Part shown: one piece after another, positions 1 to 9,565 of the stretch
How the letters are laid out: every line of letters starts with the position of its first letter
Position numbering within the stretch: position 1 is the first letter of the stretch
Source of the DNA: JAGXLC01 sp041686375
GTDB taxonomy: Bacteria > Bacteroidota > Bacteroidia > Bacteroidales > UBA12077
NCBI GenBank assembly: GCA_041686375.1
Contig: JAWLEB010000014.1
Span: 1-64,000, forward strand
Direction: 5' to 3'
Length of the DNA: 64,000 bases
Translations under genes and position numbers: made by a program
Notes under the pieces: model-generated
What the model saw: the letters and a program-made list of their open reading frames with translations, nothing else
Told to the model about the DNA's origin: nothing
The model's database searches: none

Positions 1-84
1 TGAAGCTTAAACTTCTCCTACCCGGAAAATAATCTTTTTAAAAGAAAATTTTTCTATTTTACTGAGAAATAATATTTTAATTAC

Positions 85-3000
85 ATGAGTGTTTTTTTTT
101 ATCCCACAAAGAAATATTACCTGATTTTTGTTTTTTTATTGACTGTCATTTTAGGGATAACAGCTGGTTATTTGTATAACAAATTTGAATCAGAAAAAAC
201 ACTTAAAGACTGGAAAAATAATCTGGAAACCTCTGTTCATCTAAAATCTGGTCAGATATCCTCATGGTATCTCGATGAGTTATATGACGTAAAAATCATC
301 GCAGAAAATGAATATCTAAACTCACAAATAAATACATGGTTAAAAAGTCATCGAAAGAAAGATTCCACGAGTCTCGTTGAGAGGTTATCCTCTGTTGAAG
401 ACGAACATAATTTAAAGAGAGTAATATTAATTTCCCCTGATGGGAAATTTTTGCTTTCTACCGATTCCGTCCGGAAATTTATTGGAGATTGTCAGACTGA
501 AACAATTAAAAATGTACTAGAGGCAAAAAATGAATTATCGACAGGTTTCTTCCGATGTTATGAATCCGGAGATATACTTATAGCCTTTTTAGCTCCTGTT
601 TATGATGGACAAAATAAACTGGCCGCAGTACTTACTTTTCAATATGATCCGGATGACTTTCTGTATCCCTTGGTTAATACCTGGCCAACATCAGAGGAGA
701 GTGCTGAGACATATTTAATACGCAGGAACAATGATAGTGTCACCTATTTGAATGAATTAAAACATCTTAATAACTTACCTCTAAAATATTCCGTTTCGAT
801 CGATGATACAAGTATTGCTGCTGTTCAGGCAGCTTCAGGATATGAAGGGTTCCTTGAGACTCAAGATTATGTGGGCAATAAGGTTTTGGCCTATAGTACA
901 CCAGTAGAAAGCACCCCCTGGTTTTTAGTCTCTAAAATTAACAAAAAAGAAGTATTGTCAGAAATCAACCGGGAAAGTTGGTTTGTTGCACTTTTTGTCT
1001 TAATTCTGCTCTTACTTGTAGCATCAGGGTTATCATTTTTTTATACTTCCCGGCAACGCAATATATACCGAAAGCTTCATGAAAATACAGAACGGTTGAA
1101 CAGAGCGCTGGAAAATATTCCTGATGTAGTAGTGATTTATGATAACAATTTTAAGATCATTTATGTGAATAAAGCATTGGAGAAACTTTCGGGGTCTTCT
1201 CGTAAAGATTTCCTTGGAATGCATGAAAAGCAACTATGGGGATTAAAGAATCATAATATAACGATTGATTTGTTGAACAAAACACTTTCTACAGGAAAAA
1301 TTCAATCTTGCGAGATAGATGTTACCTTCCCCCGGCATGGAACCAGAAATCTCCATGTTACTTATATACCCTTGTTTGGTAAAAATAACAATGTCAAAGA
1401 AATAATGGCGATCGTTCATGACCTGACTGAATTCTTTCAGCATCAACAAGAATACAAAGAATTAATTAACAACATGCATGAAAGTGTTTTTGTAGTTGAC
1501 CAGAATGGAAAGTTTAAGGAGATTAATGATTCAGCAGTGGATTTATTGGGATATAGCAGAGATGAATTGCTTTCTATGGGACCTGGTGATATCGATGTGA
1601 GTTTCGGATATGGTGATATACTGGAATTTATTCGCTCTCAAAACCACCAGATATTTGAAACAAGACATAAAACAAAAAACGGTAAAGTTATTTCGGTAGA
1701 AATTAGCAATAGTCCTATTACTTATAGGGGAGAAAAAGCCGTTATTGCCATTGTCAGGGATATTACCGAGCGTAAACAATCAGAATATAATCTCAGATTA
1801 TTAAGCAGGGCAATAGAACAAAGCCCTGTAAGTGTTTTGATAGCTGATGCTGGTGGGCATATAGAATATGTAAATCCAAAATATACGGAAGTAACCGGTT
1901 ATAAATTAGAGGATATTCTCGGTTATAATCCACGAATTTTAAAATCGGATTACCATTCAAAAGAATTTTACGAAAATTTATGGAAAACAATTTTAGCAGG
2001 TCAGGACTGGCATGGAGAGTTTAGAAACAAGAAGAAAAACGGAGAATTGTTTTGGGAAAGCGCTATTATATCCCCAATAGTTGATAAGAAAGGTACAATC
2101 AGTCATTTTGTAGAGGTGAAAGAAGATATTACGGAAAAAAAGGAGATGATAGAAGATTTAAGACAAGCGAAGGAGAAGGCTGAAGAAAGCGATAAACTTA
2201 AAACAGTGTTCCTGCAAAATATCAGTCATGAAATACGCACACCAATGAATGGTATTATGGGTTTTACGGATTTACTTAAATCACCGGGTATTTCAGAAGA
2301 CAAGAAAAATGAGTTTATTAAAATGATTCAAAAGAGCAGCAATAGAATGCTCAATTTAATTAATGATCTGGTGGATATATCTGTTATAGAATCTGGAGAA
2401 ATTGAAATGTATAATGAGCATGTTTCAATAAATGATATACTTAAAAGTCATTTTGAACGATATAAAATCGAGACCGAACGAAAAGATTTGAAGTTTTGGT
2501 ATGAAACAGGATTGGAAAAAAACAGGGCCGTTATTGAAACAGATGAAACCAAATTTCAGAAAATCCTTTCTAATCTTCTTGACAATGCTTTAAAATTTAC
2601 CAATTCAGGAGAAGTGACATTCGGCTATACCATTGAAGGTGAATTGCTCCAGTTCTATGTAAAAGATACGGGAATTGGAATTCCGGAAGACATTAAGGCA
2701 GTCATTTTTGAGCGTTTCCGACAGGCCGATTCAACGATTACAAGGCCATATGAAGGTACCGGGCTTGGGCTGTCCATTTCAAAAGCCTATGCTGAAATGC
2801 TTGGAGGCGATATATGGGTTGACTCTGAACCGGGCAAAGGGTCTGTATTTTATTTTACCATACCTTATAAAGCGCCTGAAGGATTTGAACACCTGGCAAG
2901 GGTAAAAAACAGTTCTGTTTCAGGTCAATCACAAGTAAAAACCATCCTGCTGGTTGAAGATAATGAGGCTTCACGGGAATTCATACAAACTGTTTTAGAA

Positions 3001-3297
3001 GAACATGATAATATAAATTTACTGCATGCTGAAGATGGAAATCAGGCTGTCGAAATGGTTAAGAACAATCCTGAAATAGATATTGTCCTGATGGATATAA
3101 AATTGCCTAAAATGAATGGTTATGAAGCTACCCGGAGAATAAAAAAGGAACGACCAGGACTTCCCGTTATTGCTCAAACTGCTTATGCCATGGAAAGTGA
3201 TAAATATAAAGCCCTTGAAGCCGGATGTGATGATTATATCACCAAACCCATTGACCAAGATCAACTGATTAAGATGATTTTCTATGAGAGGATTTAA
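85..3297 (+). CDS. PAS-domain hybrid sensor histidine kinase
   Basis: Inner-membrane hybrid kinase that autophosphorylates a His and passes the phosphate to its own receiver. Seen in order: a transmembrane segment near residues 11-31, an extracytoplasmic region of about 265 residues (Cache-like by size and position only), a second membrane segment near 299-322, three PAS domains at roughly 335-450, 455-570 and 575-695, a HisKA H-box with His715 (NISHEIRTPMNG), an ATPase domain with N-box NLLDNALKF, G1 DTGIGIP and G2 GTGLGLSISK, and a C-terminal receiver with Asp1004 (VLMDIKLPKMNG). All catalytic motifs are intact. There is no DNA-binding output domain and no partner regulator nearby, so the ligand and final target are unknown. 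The gene stands alone, with the next start 145 bases downstream. Confidence 0.93.
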   Translation: MSVFFYPTKKYYLIFVFLLTVILGITAGYLYNKFESEKTLKDWKNNLETSVHLKSGQISSWYLDELYDVKIIAENEYLNSQINTWLKSHRKKDSTSLVERLSSVEDEHNLKRVILISPDGKFLLSTDSVRKFIGDCQTETIKNVLEAKNELSTGFFRCYESGDILIAFLAPVYDGQNKLAAVLTFQYDPDDFLYPLVNTWPTSEESAETYLIRRNNDSVTYLNELKHLNNLPLKYSVSIDDTSIAAVQAASGYEGFLETQDYVGNKVLAYSTPVESTPWFLVSKINKKEVLSEINRESWFVALFVLILLLLVASGLSFFYTSRQRNIYRKLHENTERLNRALENIPDVVVIYDNNFKIIYVNKALEKLSGSSRKDFLGMHEKQLWGLKNHNITIDLLNKTLSTGKIQSCEIDVTFPRHGTRNLHVTYIPLFGKNNNVKEIMAIVHDLTEFFQHQQEYKELINNMHESVFVVDQNGKFKEINDSAVDLLGYSRDELLSMGPGDIDVSFGYGDILEFIRSQNHQIFETRHKTKNGKVISVEISNSPITYRGEKAVIAIVRDITERKQSEYNLRLLSRAIEQSPVSVLIADAGGHIEYVNPKYTEVTGYKLEDILGYNPRILKSDYHSKEFYENLWKTILAGQDWHGEFRNKKKNGELFWESAIISPIVDKKGTISHFVEVKEDITEKKEMIEDLRQAKEKAEESDKLKTVFLQNISHEIRTPMNGIMGFTDLLKSPGISEDKKNEFIKMIQKSSNRMLNLINDLVDISVIESGEIEMYNEHVSINDILKSHFERYKIETERKDLKFWYETGLEKNRAVIETDETKFQKILSNLLDNALKFTNSGEVTFGYTIEGELLQFYVKDTGIGIPEDIKAVIFERFRQADSTITRPYEGTGLGLSISKAYAEMLGGDIWVDSEPGKGSVFYFTIPYKAPEGFEHLARVKNSSVSGQSQVKTILLVEDNEASREFIQTVLEEHDNINLLHAEDGNQAVEMVKNNPEIDIVLMDIKLPKMNGYEATRRIKKERPGLPVIAQTAYAMESDKYKALEAGCDDYITKPIDQDQLIKMIFYERI

Positions 3298-3408
3298 ATT
3301 TAACGCTGTGGATTAAACTTGCAGGTCAGATGATGATAGGATTTTATGGATTTGATACATCCACAATGCTTTTTTTTTAATTTCGATTAAGGGAGTGTGA
3401 AAATTTGT

Positions 3409-3416
3409 TAATTTTG
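3409..3416 (+). promoter_or_regulatory. Bacteroidetes -7 promoter element
   Basis: TAATTTTG fits the Bacteroidetes primary-sigma -7 consensus TAnnTTTG. It would place transcription start about 20 bases before the ATG at 3442. A -33 TTTG at the usual 19-21 base spacing is not clear; the closest is TTCG about 23 bases upstream. Confidence 0.45.
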
Positions 3417-3441
3417 TATACTAAACTCGAAGTATGAAATT

Positions 3442-4170
3442 ATGAAACAATCAAAATACATATTAGTAATATTGCTTTTATGGGCAACAGGAACTTTTGC
3501 CCAGCAGGGGAGTGGTTCCTTTTTAGAACTTCACCGAAGAATGAAGGACAAGGAAATGAGAAAGTATAGCAGCTCCTATCTAGACAAAGCTGAAGGAACA
3601 CCTTATCTTTCTGAAGAGTACCTTGCAAGCAAAGTCTATTTTAAAGGCCAGACTAAACCTGTAGCAGCAGATCTTAGATATAATATGCATTCTGATAATT
3701 TCGAATTCATCCGGAGTGGTACTCGTTTTATTATTTCCCCACAAATAGACAGCATCAAATATTCAGAACATAGTTTTGTTCATAAAACTTATATAAAAGA
3801 GAAATGGGGATTGTTTGGGAGCTCTACCGATACAATGGAAGGCTTTTTGGCCTGGCTTGTGAAAGGCCCTTGCTCTCTTTATAAGATTTATTCTGTTGAA
3901 TTTCGTGACGCTAAAGCACCAGAATCAGGCTATGATGACTATAAACCTCCCAGATTTGAAAGGAAAAACCCCACCTATTGTATCCAGCTTAAAGATGATC
4001 CACATCCGCGGGTAGTTCATTCATTCGGGATAAAAAAGTTTTTAGATAATTTTGAATCTTCGGAGAAGGAATTAAAGGAATACATTAAGGGAAACAACCT
4101 TCGCCTGAAAGAAGAAGATGATCTGATAAAATTTATAAGGTATTATAATCAGCATTATGGAAATAAATAA
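3442..4170 (+). CDS. secreted protein of unknown function
   Basis: 242 residues with a classical Sec signal peptide (hydrophobic core ILVILLLWATG, likely cleavage after TFA before QQG). The mature part is basic and hydrophilic with no membrane segment and a C-terminal KGNNLRLKEEDD helix-like stretch. I do not recognise the family. Cysteines occur only in the middle (GPCSLYK, NPTYCIQ), so a disulfide in the periplasm is possible. It has its own -7 element just upstream. Downstream lies a non-coding stretch of about 220 bases before a tRNA on the other strand. Export is well supported; the role is not. Confidence 0.7.
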   Translation: MKQSKYILVILLLWATGTFAQQGSGSFLELHRRMKDKEMRKYSSSYLDKAEGTPYLSEEYLASKVYFKGQTKPVAADLRYNMHSDNFEFIRSGTRFIISPQIDSIKYSEHSFVHKTYIKEKWGLFGSSTDTMEGFLAWLVKGPCSLYKIYSVEFRDAKAPESGYDDYKPPRFERKNPTYCIQLKDDPHPRVVHSFGIKKFLDNFESSEKELKEYIKGNNLRLKEEDDLIKFIRYYNQHYGNK

Positions 4171-4392
4171 TTATTCCAACCATAGATTTTTTTGGAAAAA
4201 CACAGTGTAACAGAGATTTATTTTTATTAAATTTACCAGTATATAAATATTCATTTGCAGAAACCCTTTTAGATTCTCAACATATCATTTAAAGTTATAC
4301 ATTAAAACAGATTCTTCATAAAGTTTCAAGGGGATAAGGTATTTCTATAAAAAATGTAGTCTGCTTAAAATAAACAGAGTGCATAATTTTAG

Positions 4393-4470
4393 TGGTCGGG
4401 GTGGTGAGACTCGAACTCACGACTTCCACGTCCCGAACGTGGCGCGCTAACCGGACTGCGCTACACCCCG
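4393..4470 (-). tRNA. tRNA-Pro (anticodon CGG), CCA encoded
   Basis: On the minus strand the acceptor arm CGGGGTG pairs with CACCCCG, followed by discriminator A and an encoded CCA (4393-4395). The D arm is GCGC/GCGC. The anticodon stem CCACG/CGTGG encloses loop TTCGGGA, giving anticodon CGG with G37. The T arm GTGAG/CTCAC encloses TTCGAGT. The CGGGGTG start is typical of bacterial tRNA-Pro. It reads CCG codons. Confidence 0.95.
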
Positions 4471-4579
4471 TTTTTTGAAACTTAGCTTATTCAATAGCAT
4501 GGCAAATTTAAAGATAAATTCCTGAGATTTAAATCCAACTAATCCATGAGTTTGGTTCTTTCCGTGTGCTTAATCTGGG

Positions 4580-4846
4580 TTAATGTTCCATACTTACATG
4601 CGACTCATATTCAGGGAAAAACCTGGAGATGACCTCCAGATTAAAATTTTGCATAATCGCTTCTTTCGGTTCTCGTTCCAGTAAGAATTCAAACGACTTT
4701 TTTACGAGTTCTTCCTTTGGAATTACTCCGCCGGTCAATTTTTTGTGGAACTTATCGTTTACTGTCACAGTGTGGGTGGATTGGGAATTATCTTCTTCAA
4801 CAGTCACCTGGAAAGTGTTTTCATCTTCTTTTGTAACGGTAATCAT
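4580..4846 (-). CDS. small conserved protein, unknown function
   Basis: 88 residues from the ATG at 4846; an upstream in-frame ATG at 4888 would add 14 hydrophobic residues, but the conserved part begins at MITVTKEDENTFQV. The N-terminal half reads as a short beta-rich segment (VTVEEDNSQSTHTVTV), then HKKLTGG and a helical KEELVKKSFEFLLEREPKE with C-terminal ISRFFPEYE. The pattern resembles a small soluble protein found in diverse bacteria, but I know no assigned function. Composition is acidic with no signal peptide. It sits alone between the tRNA and a methyltransferase, both on the same strand. Confidence 0.6.
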   Translation of the reverse strand: MITVTKEDENTFQVTVEEDNSQSTHTVTVNDKFHKKLTGGVIPKEELVKKSFEFLLEREPKEAIMQNFNLEVISRFFPEYESHVSMEH

Positions 4847-5064
4847 AAGGCTTGGTTTTAATAAGTTTTCAAAAATGATTATATTCAAATTTACAGTTTA
4901 TTAGATGAATATACAAGATGCTAGTTTTTATTCCATCTGTTTTATGTTGATGTTTATTAACATTGTTTTCTAAATGTTCCCTCATACATTGTATACCGGC
5001 AGATACGACTTTATACAAAGCCTTTTGTATACTTGATTGTATGAATGTTCATTTTCTTATGATT

Positions 5065-5838
5065 CTAATTTTTCAGCTTCCTGCAATAGTAAAAAATTTC
5101 ATTTTTAGGCAAACAATACCTTTTTACAAGAGTGTCGTCTAGTGTTTTAATAAAATCATCTTCAATCACCTCAAAACCAGCAGAAGAGAGTTTGTCAGGA
5201 TAATCTCTGCCATATAATCTCACGTGATCACGCTGCCAAAAATGTTTTTCTCTTTCTTTTGGACCTGTAATATTAGGGTCTTCGTAAGTTTTTTCTCTGT
5301 TTCTATCTATTGGCACTTGAAAGATTCCCCAACCACCGGGTTTCATAACTCTGTAAAACTCTTTCATCACTATAAGATCATTTTCAACGTGCTCTAAAAG
5401 ATGATTTGCAAAAATCACATCAAAGCTGTTCGTTTCAAAAGGAATTTTATGAACATCCATTTTTATGTCAGCCCAAGGGGAGTTCAAATCACCTGTTATA
5501 TATTCTATATTCTTAATTTTTTTAAACTTCTTTAGAAAACAGTACTCCGGAGCTATATGCAAAACCCTCAAATTGGTGGTGAAAAAATTCGTCTTCTCCT
5601 TAAGATATAAGTAAAAGGCCCGATGCCTCTCAAGGGACATTGAGTCTGGAGCTAAAGCATTCTTACGTGGATTGCCTCTTCCGTATGGCAATAACTTGCG
5701 ATATTGAATTCCGGTAATGGGATCTTCATATTTAGTTCCTCTATAAAAAGGAGACAAAATGATTAAAAAAAAATGAGCTACATGCTGTAAATAATGTCTC
5801 GGAATAAATTTTAAGGCAAATTTGATCAAATGTTGCAT
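5065..5838 (-). CDS. class I SAM-dependent methyltransferase
   Basis: 257 residues. The segment VLHIAPEYCFLKKFK matches SAM-binding motif I in a variant form (Ala-Pro-Glu in place of Gly-x-Gly). YITGDLNSP and DVHKIPFETNSFDVIFANHLLEHV cover motifs II-III of the methyltransferase-11 group, and VMKPGGWGIFQVPID is the usual post-motif region. The N-terminal 60 residues are basic and partly hydrophobic (HFFLIILSPFY), so peripheral membrane association is possible. The substrate is unknown; surface-polysaccharide or lipid methylation would be a guess. Monocistronic on the minus strand. The inverted-repeat stretch downstream (4984-5045) may end its transcript. Confidence 0.8.
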   Translation of the reverse strand: MQHLIKFALKFIPRHYLQHVAHFFLIILSPFYRGTKYEDPITGIQYRKLLPYGRGNPRKNALAPDSMSLERHRAFYLYLKEKTNFFTTNLRVLHIAPEYCFLKKFKKIKNIEYITGDLNSPWADIKMDVHKIPFETNSFDVIFANHLLEHVENDLIVMKEFYRVMKPGGWGIFQVPIDRNREKTYEDPNITGPKEREKHFWQRDHVRLYGRDYPDKLSSAGFEVIEDDFIKTLDDTLVKRYCLPKNEIFYYCRKLKN

Positions 5839-5957
5839 CTGCTTGTTGGTTTTAAGTTTTGAATCCGCTTTTCAAATCCCAAAGATAAAAAAGTCCTTTA
5901 GTTATCTCTTATCGGAAAAAGCAAAAGTTCAATTCATTCTTTACTTTTTGGATTTGA

Positions 5958-6590
5958 TATAAAATTTCCGGACAGTCATACAACGTATCAGAAGGTGAAG
6001 AACAGCTACTCAATGACGAAGAAGGTCTTGTTATTATTATACGAAACTCCTTCGCGGGTGAGTTAAGAAATGATAACCAGGTTGATCTTCAGCTTTTAAT
6101 TAATGCAATCAAAGACAAAGCCGCGGGTTTGATGAATGCTTATTCAAGTGCAATGATTTCTGATTTCAATCTTGAACTTGTAAGCGACCTAAGCTATTTG
6201 CATTCCACGGGTAGTGTTAAGCCGGTGGAAAAGGTATATTCATATTGGTATAACCCTGAAATGGATTATAAAATATACATGGTTCCCGGCATTTCAGTCA
6301 TCCTGGGCTTTGGATTACTTTTCCCGGTAATCAGCGACTCCCAGCAACAGGTGATTTTTGTAGTTTTTTATGCTGGTTTTCATTTTAATAAGTGGCATTT
6401 TCACTCCAATTGAAAGCATGCCGGAAGGTAAGCATAATCAACCCAATGGCATATTTTATGCGTGTAATTCGGATGATTTTGCTAAAAGGGTCGGGTTTCA
6501 CAGATATTTTGCCTGAATTTATAAGTTTATTTGTTTATGTTTTAATAAGTCTGAGCTTTGCGGTATAGAAATACCGGGAAGTAACATAAA
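5958..6590 (+). pseudogene. decayed ABC-2 type transporter permease (C-terminal part)
   Basis: Conceptual translation recovers consecutive blocks of an ABC-2 permease in more than one frame: VIIIRNSFAGELRNDNQ, LLINAIKDKAAGLMNAYSS, YSYWYNPEMDYKIYMVPGI, then after a frame change SGIFTPIESMPEG, then after another INPMAYFMRVIRMILLKG and LFVYVLISLSFAV, where a TAG replaces the expected Trp codon before KYR. The order is that of the soluble loop, the MVPG transition, the membrane core and the C-terminus. The ATG-proximal third, including the first membrane helix, is missing. The gene is therefore truncated, frameshifted and carries a nonsense codon; no function is expected. Confidence 0.85.
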
Positions 6591-6726
6591 ATATTAAGGC
6601 AGGATGTAGGACTATTAAAAATGGAAAGCGATTTCCTTATTTAACCCTAAAATAATATTCTTTCATCTGATTTTTTATTATATTTATCTCAAAGCAATCT
6701 AATAATTTGTAATTTTATAATGTGAT

Positions 6727-6880
6727 CCTCATCCACTAACGTAAACAAAAGTATATGCATGAACCATTCCTGTCGGTACAAAATGCATGCGGGTTCCATG
6801 GTTGTTAGATTCAAAAAATTGTTGATACATGTAACACTAAGTCTTAGATAATGAAACTAATAATCTAACTTTATTACCAA
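6727..6880 (+). repeat. intergenic repeat family A, copy 1 (diverged)
   Basis: Shares with the other family A copies the 5' block TCATCCACTAACGTA, the GGGTTCCATGG core, AAGTCTTAGA and the 3' block CTAATAATCTAACTTTAT. It is the most diverged copy. Here the 3' end does not coincide with a start codon; the next gene starts 73 bases further on. Confidence 0.75.
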
Positions 6881-6918
6881 ATTAATATTTCATTTTAAAT
6901 AAGTATGATGTTATATAT

Positions 6919-6926
6919 TATTTTTG
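6919..6926 (+). promoter_or_regulatory. Bacteroidetes -7 promoter element
   Basis: TATTTTTG matches TAnnTTTG and lies 27 bases before the ATG at 6954. Only a weak TTTT stands at the expected -33 position (6893-6896). Confidence 0.45.
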
Positions 6927-6953
6927 TATGAATTGTATTTTTCCTGAAAAATT

Positions 6954-9482
6954 ATGAAAAAGAAATATTTAAACATACTGTTTATCCCTTTTTTTATTAT
7001 TTTATTTGATGGTTGCGACAAAGAACAGAACCTTCAATCCGGACTGAGCGAGAATGACCCATGGGGAATGCCTTTGAGACGAAGGGAAAACGAATTGTTT
7101 TCAGGGAATAAAGTCTATAATCCATCTTTTGAGCAAGGACGGTTTTTCAGAGACCATTTGAATACCTTTGAGATAGACGGCTGGAAAGAAATTACACAAA
7201 AAGGCGATGAAGTAGAATGGGTTGATGTATCACGTGATAAATATTCACGGCAGGATGTGTTTTTTGGCAACCGGGCGGTAAAGATAACACGGAGAAATGT
7301 CCATGAAACCGAAGAACAAGGGGCGGGTCTTATCAGCGATTATATAAAGGTTATACCGGGGAATTATTCTTTAAAGTATTATATAAGGTTAAAAAACATC
7401 CGCTCTCACAAAAGTCGCTTTGGAAGCCGACTGATGGATGCAATTCATATAAGGATACATTATTATGATAAGAATAAAATTGAAATAAGCAACGACATGG
7501 TAAGCCCTGTTGATGGGACCAAATTTGACAATGGCTTTAAATCTTTTCAGTTCAGTGGTTTTTGGAAAATAGATTCGTTGGATTGGACACATGCAAGGGG
7601 AATTTCACACAAACATCCTTTTTTTAATGGTAATATACCCGAAGAAACCAGATATGTTAAGCTATTTTTTGGTTTGAAAGGGCAGGGTTCCATGTGGATA
7701 GACAATGTTTCATTAAACTATACAAAACATAATTTCACTTTAGATGAGAGACTGAGTCAATTTACTAAAAAAAAATACAAGCCAACGGATTTAGTCATAC
7801 CCAAACCACAAAAAATTGAACCCGGAGAATCTGTTTCTTTCTATAATCCGGTTAATCCGAATAATAAACCTGCCATAGTGCTCCCTGATAACCCGGATGA
7901 AGTGACATTGAGTGCTGCAGAAAGATTAAAGAAGAAACTTCAGCAGTTAATTACCAGTGCAGGAGAAACGAATAATGTTAATATCTCTGTTTTAACGGAT
8001 GATAAAGCCCTAAATCCTGATGAATATTCCTTAGTCTTTGCAATAGGTAACAATGCTCTAACCAGAAAACACACTACAACGCAAAAAAAAACCATAGCAA
8101 AGAATCATCCCCAGGGATACTTCATTACCAGGCAAAATGATAACTCAAATGTCATTATTCTGAAAGGCACCAACCCAATCGGGAATCTTTATGCGGTAAA
8201 CACTATTAATCAGCTCCTAGCAGACTCAAATCTTGTTTATCATCATGCCGAAATTGAAGATTTCCCAGACTACCAGAACCGTGTCTTGGTAACCAATATG
8301 AACACCACAAAACAGTCCGGTCAACTTGAATTGTTTGAATCTTTAAAGTTTAATCATCTATTTTGGGATGTGGATTTAACAAACCTTACCCAAACGACTT
8401 TGAGTAATACATTAGAGAAAATTCAGGAGCAGCAAGGCAGGAAAGAATTAACAACAATTAAACAAGGCATTGCCGTTAACCCTTACAAGCCAATTATAGG
8501 AGACAGCAAGGAACTTTCGGTGGTCACTGATAAATATGATTATAGCCGATTGGAACAGTTCATTAAGGAGGCATCAGATAAAAATTTTGATGATATAATA
8601 ATACACCTGGAAAACCAGGCAGACAGCTCTGGATATACTGAAGAATGTTTTGAGTTTTCTGATATTTTGGAGAACACCAGCTCATACAAGAGTTTATGTG
8701 ATATTCATGCAGACTTGATAAACCAAGTAAATGAATGGAATCCTTCGTCAAAAATTTACTTTCTGCCTGCGTGGAATAGCACGGATTGTATTATAAAAAG
8801 TAATGGGAGAGGAGAATTTTATGTAAACGAACTCTTCAGAAAAGTGTCACCTGATATTGCTTTTCTATGGAGGGGAGCTACAAAAACACCGAGGGTTATA
8901 GATAATATTGAAGTCTACCATATCGAAAAGATCAGTGGCAAAGAACCGGTCTTTTATTGTAATGATATCCATCCGGTTTCACAAACAAGCAAATCTAACC
9001 AATTGACTAATAACCCTCAAAACCTCCAGGTTCACAGCATTTTTCAAAATTTTGAATTGGTTTTGCCGGATAATTTTTTTAATACTTCTCAATATGGAAC
9101 TTTTTTGACTCGACTTGATGGCACAGAGGGAACAATTCTAAACCAGATAAAACTGGCTACGCTCGCTAACTACTTATGGAATACCGATGAATTTGATTCG
9201 GATAAAGCGTTATATATAGCTTTAGTTGCATATTTTGGTAAAGAAGGAGCCCTTAAGCTGATTGAATTTAATCAATTATATATGAATTTATCAGAAATTT
9301 GTCTGAGAATGAGAGAGGAAGGACCCAGAAGAAAAGATACCAAAATTGCTGAACAGTATTTTAACAGGCTCGACGATTTGATGAAGGAAATCAAAACTAC
9401 CTTTGAAAACAACAAATTAAAAACTGAATTAAGTCAACTAAAAAACAGTTTGTATAAAGCATATAATCAAAATGTTAAATAA
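6954..9482 (+). CDS. GH84-like lipoprotein, probably catalytically inactive
   Basis: 842 residues with a lipoprotein signal (lipobox Cys21). Residues about 55-255 look like a jelly-roll carbohydrate-binding module (opening VYNPSFEQGRFF, WIDNVSLNY near its end). Residues about 275-430 resemble the small domain that precedes GH20/GH84 barrels (EYSLVFAIGNN, GNLYAVNTINQLL). Then comes a barrel with GH84-type landmarks: GIAVNPYKP, SPDIAFLWRGATKTP, GKEPVFYCND, LATLANYLWNTDEFD. The usual Asp-Asp catalytic pair should follow the strand DDIIIH, but the sequence there is Leu552-Glu553-Asn554. I infer a glycan-binding or altered enzyme on the cell surface rather than a standard beta-N-acetylglucosaminidase. 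No neighbour is clearly carbohydrate-related. Confidence 0.65.
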   Translation: MKKKYLNILFIPFFIILFDGCDKEQNLQSGLSENDPWGMPLRRRENELFSGNKVYNPSFEQGRFFRDHLNTFEIDGWKEITQKGDEVEWVDVSRDKYSRQDVFFGNRAVKITRRNVHETEEQGAGLISDYIKVIPGNYSLKYYIRLKNIRSHKSRFGSRLMDAIHIRIHYYDKNKIEISNDMVSPVDGTKFDNGFKSFQFSGFWKIDSLDWTHARGISHKHPFFNGNIPEETRYVKLFFGLKGQGSMWIDNVSLNYTKHNFTLDERLSQFTKKKYKPTDLVIPKPQKIEPGESVSFYNPVNPNNKPAIVLPDNPDEVTLSAAERLKKKLQQLITSAGETNNVNISVLTDDKALNPDEYSLVFAIGNNALTRKHTTTQKKTIAKNHPQGYFITRQNDNSNVIILKGTNPIGNLYAVNTINQLLADSNLVYHHAEIEDFPDYQNRVLVTNMNTTKQSGQLELFESLKFNHLFWDVDLTNLTQTTLSNTLEKIQEQQGRKELTTIKQGIAVNPYKPIIGDSKELSVVTDKYDYSRLEQFIKEASDKNFDDIIIHLENQADSSGYTEECFEFSDILENTSSYKSLCDIHADLINQVNEWNPSSKIYFLPAWNSTDCIIKSNGRGEFYVNELFRKVSPDIAFLWRGATKTPRVIDNIEVYHIEKISGKEPVFYCNDIHPVSQTSKSNQLTNNPQNLQVHSIFQNFELVLPDNFFNTSQYGTFLTRLDGTEGTILNQIKLATLANYLWNTDEFDSDKALYIALVAYFGKEGALKLIEFNQLYMNLSEICLRMREEGPRRKDTKIAEQYFNRLDDLMKEIKTTFENNKLKTELSQLKNSLYKAYNQNVK

Positions 9483-9565
9483 ATTGTGTAAAAAGGTTTA
9501 TCAGATGTCAATGTTAGATATAAAATAATTTTTAGTTTTACACTTTATTTTAGGAAAGAATAATT

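Noticed and set aside
1..84. End of an upstream gene at the left edge
   Set aside because: The few bases show no readable conserved protein end; nothing can be supported.
6129..6413. 94-codon open frame on the plus strand
   Set aside because: It is only one in-frame piece of the ABC-2 permease relic; the family sequence continues in other frames on both sides.
6700..6900. Repeat family A as a CRISPR array
   Set aside because: Copies are dispersed singly over the window, are over 100 bases long and have no regular spacers.
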